From contig JAJYAH010000564.1 of the NCBI GenBank assembly GCA_021779635.1, positions 1 to 5,157 on the forward strand: DNA of 5,157 bases, read 5' to 3'. The translations under genes and the position numbers were made by a program. This stretch comes from Pseudomonadota bacterium. GTDB taxonomy: Bacteria; Pseudomonadota; Alphaproteobacteria; Rhizobiales; Xanthobacteraceae. Positions 1 to 5,087 of this stretch are shown here, one piece after another. The notes under the pieces were generated by a model that was not told where the DNA came from, did not search any database, and saw only the letters and a program-made list of their open reading frames with translations. Numbering within the stretch: the first letter of the stretch is position 1; each line of letters begins with the position of its first letter.

Positions 1-29
1 TGACACCCATTGGACCAGCGTCCTATACC
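1..29 (+). promoter_or_regulatory. Probable promoter of the tRNA-Met gene
   Basis: The window opens with TGACA, which would complete a -35 TTGACA if the base just outside the window is T. TATACC at 24-29 could serve as the -10, with an 18-bp spacer. Transcription would then begin around 35-37, about 22 bases before the mature tRNA 5' end. The position is right for a tRNA promoter, but the first -35 base cannot be seen and the -10 is imperfect. Confidence 0.35.
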
Positions 30-37
30 GCCGCGCT

Positions 38-55
38 CGGCGACTTCGGTCGCCG
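38..55 (+). other. Leader hairpin with a cTTCGg tetraloop, just upstream of the tRNA
   Basis: Bases 38-44 (CGGCGAC) pair perfectly with 49-55 (GTCGCCG) around a TTCG loop. This is the extra-stable UUCG tetraloop class closed by C-G. The hairpin ends 3 bases before the mature tRNA 5' end, so it would sit in the precursor leader next to the RNase P cut site. No T-tract follows it, so it is unlikely to be a terminator. The structure is seen directly; its role is unknown. Confidence 0.55.
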
Positions 56-58
56 CGT

Positions 59-135
59 GGCGGGGTAGCTCAGCTGGCTAGAGCACGGGAATCATAATCC
101 TGGGGTCGGGGGTTCGAGTCCCTCCTCCGCTACCA
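59..135 (+). tRNA. tRNA-Met (CAT), elongator type, with encoded CCA
   Basis: The full cloverleaf can be traced. The acceptor stem is 59-65 with 125-131, with G-T wobbles at the first and sixth pairs. The D-stem is GCTC/GAGC, beginning at 68. The anticodon stem is 86-90 with 98-102, and the loop ATCATAA (91-97) puts CAT at 93-95. The T-stem is 108-112 with 120-124 around TTCGAGT, the discriminator is A132, and CCA is encoded at 133-135. The first acceptor pair can form, unlike the unpaired 1-72 of an initiator tRNA, and the body resembles alphaproteobacterial elongator tRNA-Met more than the lysidine-modified tRNA-Ile(CAT). The 3' half overlaps, in antisense, the end of the serine recombinase gene. 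The tRNA appears intact, so any integration here preserved or rebuilt the 3' end. Confidence 0.95.
92..135. other. Putative attachment-site half: tRNA-Met 3' end overlapped by the recombinase gene
   Basis: The 44 bases from the anticodon to the CCA are shared by the tRNA (+ strand) and the recombinase stop region (- strand). The TGA stop is the antisense of 92-94, within the anticodon loop. A recombinase gene that ends in, and points at, a tRNA 3' end is the usual arrangement at the integrase side of a tRNA-targeting integrative element. The exact crossover bases cannot be seen. Large serine integrases share only a short core between attP and attB, so no long direct repeat is required. I infer an element boundary here. 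Confidence 0.5.
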
Positions 136-1720
136 CCTTTCCCCACACTCCTCTTAGGCCGTTGGGAAAGGCCCTCTCACCGAGGAGCGCGGTGAGCCTT
201 CCGGCGATTTCCACCTCGACACCGCCAGACTTCGAGGGGTCCCGGTACACTGTTACAGTTTCGACCATATCCCGCATCGCTTCGGCGCTCTCAGCGTCGC
301 CGGCTCTGACGCCTTTGCCTAACGCCTCCTGCAGCCGGCTAAGCTGCTCCTCGTACCGCGCCAGCACGGCTGGATGCAGCGCGATGACCTCCGTCGCCGG
401 CGGGGACACCTGGAGCTCGGCCGCGATTCGTTCGCGTTGCTTATAAAGAGCCGTCGAGCGAGGTCCGAGCACGGCCGGATCGCCATGGCCCTTCGCGATC
501 GCTTCGACCAGCCGCTCGATCTCCCTTGTAAGCTCTCCAATCTGCCGCTCGAACCGGTTGCGTTTGGCATCAGTCTCTGCCGCGAGACGCTTCCGCTCTT
601 CGTGATACGTCCGGACGTATTCGGCGATGACTTTGGGATGGCGCATCTCCGCCATGAGTCCCCCGAGCACGGCTTGTTCGACCGTATCGAGGTAGAAGGT
701 CTTCGGATCGGCGCACGTGCCGCTTTCCGTAGCCGCCGAACAGCGAATTCGAATACGACCTGATTTGTCCCTACCGTTCGTAGACATTCCGGCGCCGCAG
801 AAGCCGCATCTCAGCAAGCCGGATAGCATGTGCCGGGGGCGGCGCTGCCGACTGGGATGGGTGACACTGCGCGCCTTCTTCCGCGCCTGCGCAGCCTCGA
901 ATAAATCGCGCGGAACAATAGCAAGTTCGGGAACCTCTGCCGTCTGCCACTCACTTTTGGGATTCGGGCGAGAAATACGCTTGCCGGTGTCCGGATCCTT
1001 CACCATCCGCACCTTGTTCCAGACTAACCTACCGCCAACCAGCTCGTTCTGAAGCAGGCCAGTGCCACGCTGCATGTTTCCATTGATTGTCGAGGCATTC
1101 CAAACGCGACCGCGCGGCGGCCTTACGCCCTCCTTGTTTAGTCCATGCGCTATATCGCGCGGCGTACGTCCAGCTACATATTCTCGGAAGATCCGGCGCA
1201 CGATCTCGGCTTCTGTTTCCAGAATGATTCGTTTGCCAGGGTCTGTTGGCACGGACGCGTAGCCATACGTGAGCCCACCCGCATTGAGGCCCTGCCTTAC
1301 GCGACCGGCTTGCCCCCTTCTAACCTTATGCGCGTTGTCCTCACGGTAGAGCTGACCGACGAGCCCGCGGAGGCCGACCAAGACGGTGTTAACTACCCCC
1401 TCATGGACGGCACGAATTTCGATACCCAGAAACGACAAGCGCTTATGGATCCCCGCCAGATCCTCCATGTCGCGAGAAAGGCGATCCAGGGCCTCGACGA
1501 TAACGACATCAAATACGCGTTCGCGCGCCTGGTCCATCAGTCGAAGCAGCCCGTCACGTCCGAGAATGGACCCCCCAGACCGTGCACGATCATCAAATGT
1601 CGCAACGACCTGCAGGCCTTCGCGTTCAGAATAGTTCCTGCACAATGAGACTTGATCTTCGATCGAACGTTCATCTTGGAGGTCGGTCGAGAACCGAGCG
1701 TAAATTGCAGCACGATTCAT
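92..1720 (-). CDS. Large serine recombinase/integrase
   Basis: This is a 542-aa site-specific DNA recombinase that cuts and rejoins DNA through a phosphoserine link. Positions are from the chosen ATG at 1720. The N-terminal resolvase domain (about 2-150) begins N-R-A-A-I-Y-A-R-F-S, putting the nucleophile at Ser11 and a catalytic Arg at 9; E-A-L-D-R-L-S-R-D near 76-84 holds further active-site arginines. A recombinase DNA-binding domain follows (about 150-275), including the Y-G-Y motif near 152-154. A zinc ribbon has Cys305, Cys308, Cys327 and Cys336. A charged helical, coiled-coil-like region spans about 371-490. The length fits large serine integrases rather than ~200-aa resolvases. An upstream TTG (1792) and another ATG (1753) are in frame, but 1720 has AGAAGG 9 nt before it and puts Ser at the family position. 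The last ~14 residues (ending E-E-G-L-E-P-P-T-P-G-L) come from tRNA antisense, a tail supplied by the insertion site. No partner cargo gene is seen nearby. Confidence 0.93.
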   Translation of the reverse strand: MNRAAIYARFSTDLQDERSIEDQVSLCRNYSEREGLQVVATFDDRARSGGSILGRDGLLRLMDQARERVFDVVIVEALDRLSRDMEDLAGIHKRLSFLGIEIRAVHEGVVNTVLVGLRGLVGQLYREDNAHKVRRGQAGRVRQGLNAGGLTYGYASVPTDPGKRIILETEAEIVRRIFREYVAGRTPRDIAHGLNKEGVRPPRGRVWNASTINGNMQRGTGLLQNELVGGRLVWNKVRMVKDPDTGKRISRPNPKSEWQTAEVPELAIVPRDLFEAAQARKKARSVTHPSRQRRPRHMLSGLLRCGFCGAGMSTNGRDKSGRIRIRCSAATESGTCADPKTFYLDTVEQAVLGGLMAEMRHPKVIAEYVRTYHEERKRLAAETDAKRNRFERQIGELTREIERLVEAIAKGHGDPAVLGPRSTALYKQRERIAAELQVSPPATEVIALHPAVLARYEEQLSRLQEALGKGVRAGDAESAEAMRDMVETVTVYRDPSKSGGVEVEIAGRLTALLGERAFPNGLRGVWGKVVAEEGLEPPTPGL

Positions 1721-2096
1721 CTTGCGAGGCCTTCTTGGCTTGCTCACGCGCATGATCTTCGCGCGCCGCTTGGCGTGCGAGGACGCGTGCAAGCCGCAGA
1801 ATCGCCTTATCCGGCTCGCACCGCAAGAATTGTTTTTCCGTTCTCACGGACATACCGCCGAGGCTTCACGAGCAGGCGTCAGTGGGTCGCGCTTCATCGT
1901 TCGCGGACGATGCATTGGCCGGTGTCATGCGAAAAGCCGACAAGCCCGCTGGTCGAAGAAACGGATAGATTGGCGCACTAATCGGACGGTTGAAAACCCG
2001 CAGCAAATCGCATTTGACTTGTGGCCGCGTTAGCTACGCTCACCATGCCGCACGCGCATCGTTGATCGTACAGCAGGTCTTCGCCACAGCTTCATC
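1721..2096. other. Gene-free stretch upstream of the recombinase
   Basis: No reading frame here resembles a known protein, and the frames that cross it look like chance openings. It should contain the recombinase promoter, but I found no convincing -35/-10 pair at standard spacing. A small inverted repeat is present: CATCGT (1895-1900) and ACGATG (1907-1912) around a 6-nt loop. It may be an element end, the regulatory region of the recombinase, or eroded DNA. Confidence 0.4.
1730..1735 (-). promoter_or_regulatory. Ribosome binding site that decides the recombinase start
   Basis: On the - strand AGAAGG lies 9 nt upstream of the ATG at 1720-1718. The alternative starts at 1753 (ATG) and 1792 (TTG) have no comparable purine tract at normal spacing. 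This supports translation from 1720. Confidence 0.6.
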
Positions 2097-2138
2097 CTAC
2101 GAATCTGGGGGTCAGAGGTTCGAATCCTTTCGGCCGCT
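2097..2138 (+). pseudogene. 3' half of a second tRNA gene (remnant, possible att site)
   Basis: The segment reads as the 3' half of a tRNA. It has an anticodon-loop-like CTACGAA (2097-2103), a 3' anticodon stem TCTGG, a variable loop, and a T-arm with stem 2114-2118/2126-2130 around TTCGAAT. It ends in an acceptor 3' strand CGGCCGC (2131-2137). No matching 5' half precedes it: the five bases before the loop (2092-2096) do not pair with TCTGG. If the loop is read literally the anticodon is ACG (Arg), but the acceptor and discriminator (T) are not diagnostic. The antisense gives G-F-E-P-L-T-P-R-F-V, a peptide pattern typical of recombinase tails that run into tRNA genes. It lies in the same orientation as tRNA-Met and shares GGTTCGA with it, but the rest differs, so it is not a plain duplicate. 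Confidence 0.65.
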
Positions 2139-2153
2139 CATTATGGCACCGCG

Positions 2154-2180
2154 CCGTTCTAACTGAGCTCGTTAGAACGG
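2154..2180. repeat. Perfect 10-bp inverted repeat (hairpin) just after the tRNA remnant
   Basis: CCGTTCTAAC (2154-2163) and GTTAGAACGG (2171-2180) are exact reverse complements around a 7-nt loop, TGAGCTC. The stem is not G+C-rich and only a weak T-run follows (TGTTT), so it is a poor intrinsic terminator. It could be a protein-binding palindrome, such as a recombinase or regulator site, at an element edge. The pairing is seen; the function is not. Confidence 0.75.
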
Positions 2181-2197
2181 TGTTTAGAACGGTGTTT
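2172..2197. repeat. 12-bp tandem repeat overlapping the palindrome arm
   Basis: TTAGAACGGTGT occurs at 2172-2183 and 2184-2195, and the period continues for two more bases. The right arm of the 10-bp palindrome is thus repeated once more downstream. This gives three copies of the TTAGAACGG/CCGTTCTAA word within 40 bases, one of them inverted. Confidence 0.8.
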
Positions 2198-2415
2198 GCG
2201 AGCGGCGTCACCTGCGACCGAGACTCGGATGCGGCTTGGCCGACGAAGCTCTCAAGCTGACGGCGAACGCAACCGGCCCGCCACGGGAACGAGCGTGGTC
2301 GCCGGCGGCTGCGACTACGATTTTTCGCCGCCGACCTTCGGTCGCCAAGAGAATGATGCAATTCCAAAGCCGAAATGAGCAGGAATGCGTTCCAGCCCCA
2401 ACATCTCTTTCAATG
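2198..2415. other. Gene-free stretch between the tRNA remnant and the IS256-family element
   Basis: Short frames cross this stretch on both strands, but none gives a recognisable protein or has a convincing ribosome binding site. It is probably eroded intergenic or element-edge DNA. The left target-site duplication of the IS256-family element should lie at its right end, but the partner copy is beyond the window. Confidence 0.4.
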
Positions 2416-2460
2416 GGTCGGTCGTGTCCCTGCTGATGGTGTAGCTGGGCGGAAAGTGGC

Positions 2461-2499
2461 CGCTCGCGAAGCGCGCTTTTCGTAGCGCGGTAGCGAGCG
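2461..2499. other. Two-step inverted repeat near the IS256 left end
   Basis: CGCTCGC (2461-2467) pairs with GCGAGCG (2493-2499). Inside it, CGCGC (2472-2476) pairs with GCGCG (2485-2489) around an 8-nt loop. The compound hairpin lies between the element edge and the transposase. In transcripts entering from outside it could act as a roadblock, but no T-tract follows it. Confidence 0.5.
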
Positions 2500-2540
2500 A
2501 GCGGCTCTGGGTGGTCATCGGCGTTTCGTCGGTAGGATCG

Positions 2541-2567
2541 GGTTGCGACACTCAAACGCAACCGAGG
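2541..2567 (+). promoter_or_regulatory. Hairpin abutting the Shine-Dalgarno of the IS256 transposase
   Basis: GGTTGCG (2541-2547) pairs with CGCAACC (2557-2563) around a 9-nt loop. GAGG (2564-2567), the likely ribosome binding site, begins at the next base and lies 7 nt before the ATG at 2575. The stem does not include the SD, but could limit ribosome access by sitting directly against it. The SD supports the 2575 start. Confidence 0.55.
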
Positions 2568-3682
2568 AACCCCGATGACCGACGAGATGATGAACCTTCG
2601 CACGCTGGTGGAGAAGGCTCCCGACGCCGACATTCTGCGCGAGATGATCGGCTTCGCCGCCGAGCGGCTGATGGAGATGGAGGTTGGCGCCCTGACCGGC
2701 GCGCCCTACGGCGAGAAAAGCCCCGAGCGGCTCGCTCAGCGCAACGGATATCGCGAGAGAACCTGGGAGACGCGCGCAGGCGCCGTGGAGCTGCGCATCC
2801 CCAAGCTGCGCAAGGGCAGCTACTTCCCGGGCTTCCTGGAACCACGGCGGATGGCTGAGAAGGCGCTGACCGCCGTCATCCAGGAAGCCTACATCCAGGG
2901 CGTCTCGACCCGCTCGGTCGACGATCTCGTCAAGGCGATGGGCATGAGCGGCGTGTCGAAGAGCCAGGTGAGCCGGCTGTGTGAAGAGATCGATGAGCGG
3001 GTCAAAGCCTTCCTCGAGCGGCCGATCGAAGGCGACTGGCCGTATCTGTGGATCGATGCGACCTACGTGAAGGCGCGCCAGAACGGGCGCGTCGTCTCGC
3101 TGGCGGCGATCGTCGCGGTCGGCGTCAATGCGGACGGGCGGCGCGAAGTGCTCGGGCTGGATATCGGCCCCTCCGAGGCCGAAACATTCTGGACCGAGTT
3201 TTTACGCAAGCTCAGACGCCGGGGTCTGCGCGGCGTGAAGCTGGTGATCTCCGACGCGCACGAGGGGCTGAAGACTGCGGTAAGCAAAATCCTGCAGTCG
3301 ACTTGGCAGCGCTGTCGCGTGCACTTCATGCGCAACGCGCTCGCCCATGCCGGCAAGAGCGGACGGCGCGTCGTCTCAGCCTTCATCGCCACCGCCTTCG
3401 CTCAGGACGACGCCGAAGCCGCGAGGACCCAGTGGCGCAGGGTGGCCGACCAGTTGCGGCCCAAGCTGCCGAAACTGGCGATCCTCATGGACGACGCCGA
3501 GGCCGACGTGCTCGCCTACATGAACTTCCCGGCGGCGCATCGGGCCAAATTGCACAGCACGAATCCGATCGAGCGCGTCAAAGGCGAGTACAAGCGGCGC
3601 ACGGAGGTCGTCGGCATCTTCCCGAACGAAGCCGCGATCATCCGCCTCGTCGGCGCGATCCTGCTCGAACAGAACGACGTGT

Positions 3683-3695
3683 ATGGACCACCCCC
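3683..3695. repeat. Subterminal inverted repeat, right end (outer copy)
   Basis: ATGGACCACCCCC is the exact reverse complement of 5068-5080. Three bases (TGT) separate it from the host flank. A second copy from the 44-bp duplication is at 3727-3739. Confidence 0.93.
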
Positions 3696-3726
3696 GATTT
3701 GCAAGGATAATCACGTAGCGACGTGT

Positions 3727-3739
3727 ATGGACCACCCCC
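3727..3739. repeat. Subterminal inverted repeat, right end (inner copy)
   Basis: This copy is identical to 3683-3695 and is preceded by the same CGACG-TGT context. It is probably the duplicate, but either copy could serve as the working end. Confidence 0.9.
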
Positions 3740-3767
3740 GATTTGCAAGGATAATCACGTAGCGACG

Positions 3768-3982
3768 GAGATGGGTCTTGCGGTCGTGTATCCGGCCTTG
3801 TCGCGCGGCGACATGGCCGCAGGCCCTGATGGTATTCGCGGATCGGCGGCCGGACAAATGGACGAGCTCGTTATGGCTCGCATCGTTTCAATGGCCTCTG
3901 CCGAACCCGGTCTGACCGGTTCGCCATCACTTTGTGTCACCCTCGCAAGGCGGCGCCGTTATCGTCCTGAGCGCCGAACCTT
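3768..3982 (-). ncRNA. Candidate bridge RNA (seekRNA) of the IS1111-type element
   Basis: The 215 bp between the transposase stop and the element end hold no gene. In IS110/IS1111 elements the main non-coding region encodes a guide RNA that pairs with target and donor DNA; in the IS1111 type it lies after the transposase, as here. Read on the - strand, several helices are visible. CGGCGC/GCGCCG uses 3971-3976/3951-3956. CGAACC/GGTTCG uses 3918-3923/3902-3907, extended by a further 3 bp. A 5-bp stem with an 8-nt loop uses 3876-3880/3863-3867. An 11-bp stem with one A-A mismatch uses 3808-3819/3793-3804. The segments flanking the last two hairpins resemble the target and the element tips respectively. 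The ends of the transcript are unknown. Structure and location are seen; expression and guide function are inferred. Confidence 0.6.
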
Positions 3983-5014
3983 CTATGCCGCGCGAGCGGC
4001 AAACCTCCGATAGTCCTCCTCTCGCGTGATCATCGCCCAGAGTGCTCGCGCTGTCTTGTGAGCGACAGCCACCGCGGCGACATTCACCGGTCGCCGTGCA
4101 AGCAACTGCTTCAGCCAAGGCCTCGGCGTTACATCCTTGCGAAAGTTCACCCCCACGACGGCACGCGCTCCGTGGATCAGCAACGCTCGCAGATAGCGGT
4201 CACCGCCCTTGCTGATTTTGCCGATGTGTTCCTTGCCGCCGCTGGCCTGGATCCTCGGCGTCAAGCCAAGCCACGCCGCAAAGTGTCGCGCCGACTGAAA
4301 TTGCCGTCCGTCGCCGACGCTGGCGACGATCGCGCTGGCGGTGATCGGCCCTATTCCAGGAGCAGAGGCGAGCCGCCGGCTGACCTCAGAACCCTTGTGC
4401 CAAGCGAGGATACGCCCTTCCACGGCCTCGATCCGTTCGGTTAGAGCATCGATGTGTTCAAATGTCTCGTAGATCGCCGCACGGGCCTCCTCAGGCAGAA
4501 GATCCGCATCGACCTTTTCCATCCGTTGGCGAAGCTCCGCCACCCTCTGGATGCCTTTGCCAGCGACGATTCCGAACTCCGTTAGTAGTCCTCGAACGGT
4601 GTTGATGGCGGAGGTTCGTTGCCGAACGAACGCCGAGCGAACCCGGTGGAGAGTCAGCACGGCCTGCTGATCAATGGTCTTGATCGGCACGAAGCGCATG
4701 TTCGGTCTCGCGACGGCTTCGCAGATCGCTTCCGCGTCGGCGGCGTCTGTCTTGTTCCGCTTCACATACGGCTTGACGTATTGTGGCGGGATCAGTTTGA
4801 CCGAATGTCCGAGACGGGAAAGCTCACGAGCCCAATGATGCGCGGCCGAACAAGCCTCCATTCCGATCAGGCATGGCGGCAGCTTGGCAAAATAGTCAAT
4901 CAGATCATGCCGGCCTAGACGACGACGCAACGAAGTACGGCCGGCATCATCGACGCCGTGAACCTGGAAGACGGATTTTGCGATATCGAGCCCCACTGTA
5001 ACTACGGTCGACAT
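3983..5014 (-). CDS. IS110-family transposase (DEDD + Tnp20), IS1111 type
   Basis: This 343-aa recombinase would excise the element as a circle and insert it at a target chosen by its guide RNA. The N-terminal RuvC-like DEDD domain begins V-T-V-G-L-D-I-A-K, with Asp10, followed by Glu53 in G-M-E-A-C and Asp90/Asp93 in K-T-D-A-A-D-A-E-A-I. A long helical region spans about 150-210. The C-terminal Tnp20 domain starts with A-P-G-I-G-P-I-T-A (218-226) and includes A-S-G-G-K-E-H-I-G-K-I-S-K-G-G (257-271); Ser258 is the candidate nucleophilic serine. The length matches the IS1111 group and no key residue appears lost, so it may be active. I chose the ATG at 5014, with AGAGG 7 nt upstream. The in-frame ATG at 5080 lies in the terminal inverted repeat and would add 22 unlikely residues. 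The stop is TAG at 3985-3983. Confidence 0.95.
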   Translation of the reverse strand: MSTVVTVGLDIAKSVFQVHGVDDAGRTSLRRRLGRHDLIDYFAKLPPCLIGMEACSAAHHWARELSRLGHSVKLIPPQYVKPYVKRNKTDAADAEAICEAVARPNMRFVPIKTIDQQAVLTLHRVRSAFVRQRTSAINTVRGLLTEFGIVAGKGIQRVAELRQRMEKVDADLLPEEARAAIYETFEHIDALTERIEAVEGRILAWHKGSEVSRRLASAPGIGPITASAIVASVGDGRQFQSARHFAAWLGLTPRIQASGGKEHIGKISKGGDRYLRALLIHGARAVVGVNFRKDVTPRPWLKQLLARRPVNVAAVAVAHKTARALWAMITREEDYRRFAARAA

Positions 5015-5026
5015 GGAAGCACCTCT
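5015..5026 (-). promoter_or_regulatory. Ribosome binding site of the IS110-family transposase
   Basis: On the - strand AGAGG (5026-5022) lies 7 nt before the ATG at 5014. This fixes the start and rules out the longer frame that begins in the inverted repeat. Confidence 0.65.
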
Positions 5027-5067
5027 GGCTGCTGGAAACCTCCACCGTATCCCGAGCGTCGGGGAAA

Positions 5068-5080
5068 GGGGGTGGTCCAT
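5068..5080. repeat. Subterminal inverted repeat, left end (transposase 5' side)
   Basis: GGGGGTGGTCCAT is the exact reverse complement of 3683-3695. Seven bases (GCCATCA, 5081-5087) lie between it and the resumed IS256 transposase codons. Confidence 0.93.
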
Positions 5081-5087
5081 GCCATCA

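Larger units (their letters stand above)
2575..3762 (+). pseudogene. IS256-family transposase, 5' part, interrupted after residue 368
   Basis: This is a DDE (mutator-type) transposase that would cut and join the ends of its own element. Catalytic residues are visible: Asp161 in L-W-I-D-A-T-Y, Asp227 in V-I-S-D-A-H-E-G-L, and a Glu in [10 protein letters not shown] (333 most likely). The family C-x2-H motif is at Cys247/His250 (R-C-R-V-H-F-M-R-N). An N-terminal helical DNA-binding region precedes these. Genuine sequence ends at ...L-L-E-Q-N-D (368, base 3678) and the first base of the next codon (3679). The frame then enters the IS1111-type element, adds 27 unrelated residues and stops at 3760-3762. 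The true C-terminus resumes at 5088. The 395-aa open frame is close to the family length only by chance. All catalytic residues remain, but the conserved C-terminal helix is lost, so activity is doubtful. The start follows GAGG at 2564-2567. Confidence 0.92.
3675..3767. repeat. 44-bp tandem duplication of the IS1111-type element end
   Basis: Bases 3675-3718 and 3719-3762 are identical, and the next five bases (CGACG, 3763-3767) again match the start of the unit, giving 2.1 copies with a 44-bp period. Each unit holds CGACG, the 3-bp tip TGT, the 13-bp inverted repeat, and 23 bp of subterminal sequence. CGACG occurs both as host flank (3675-3679) and inside the element after the unit. Slippage or unequal exchange between these 5-bp repeats would therefore create exactly this duplication. 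It leaves two complete candidate ends, at 3680 and 3724. Confidence 0.95.
3680..5087 (-). mobile_element. IS110-family (IS1111-type) insertion sequence nested in the IS256 transposase gene
   Basis: The element is oriented by its transposase (- strand), so its left end is at 5087 and its right end at 3680. Subterminal 13-bp inverted repeats are at 5068-5080 and 3683-3695, with a second copy at 3727-3739. Three bases lie outside the repeat at the right end and seven at the left end, the asymmetric layout known for IS1111-type members. Joining 3679 to 5088 regenerates GAC-GAA-TGG (D-E-W) in the host transposase frame, with no target duplication. The length is 1408 bp, or 1364 bp without the extra 44-bp unit. 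The long non-coding region follows the transposase, as in IS1111-type elements. The boundaries rest on the assumption that the lost codon was GAA. A site with AAA would shift the edges by a base and share one base between the two sides. Confidence 0.85.

Noticed and set aside
1145..1648. Long + strand frame inside the recombinase gene
   Set aside because: It is a shadow of the well-supported - strand serine recombinase, with no recognisable product.
1721..1792. N-terminal extension of the recombinase to the TTG at 1792
   Set aside because: The added residues are basic and unlike the family; the ATG at 1720 puts the catalytic Ser at position 11 and has AGAAGG upstream.
2097..2138. A complete tRNA gene
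   Set aside because: No 5' acceptor strand, D-arm or 5' anticodon stem can be found upstream, so it is only a 3' half.
2154..2185. Rho-independent terminator after the tRNA remnant
   Set aside because: The stem is only moderately G+C-rich and is followed by TGTTT rather than a proper T-tract.
2092..2367. - strand frame ending G-F-E-P-L-T-P-R-F-V-G, like a recombinase tail
   Set aside because: The ending is simply the antisense of the tRNA 3' fragment at 2097-2138. The rest of the frame shows no recombinase sequence and no good ribosome binding site.
3048..3710. 220-codon + strand frame inside the IS256 transposase
   Set aside because: It is very Arg/Ala/Gly-rich, typical of an off-frame reading of G+C-rich DNA, and the main frame carries all the family motifs.
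3675..3767. CRISPR-like or satellite repeat
   Set aside because: There are only two head-to-tail units with no spacers, and they coincide with the insertion sequence end.
5015..5080. N-terminal extension of the IS110-family transposase to the ATG at 5080
   Set aside because: That ATG is part of the terminal inverted repeat, whereas the ATG at 5014 has a good ribosome binding site and begins at the usual family start.
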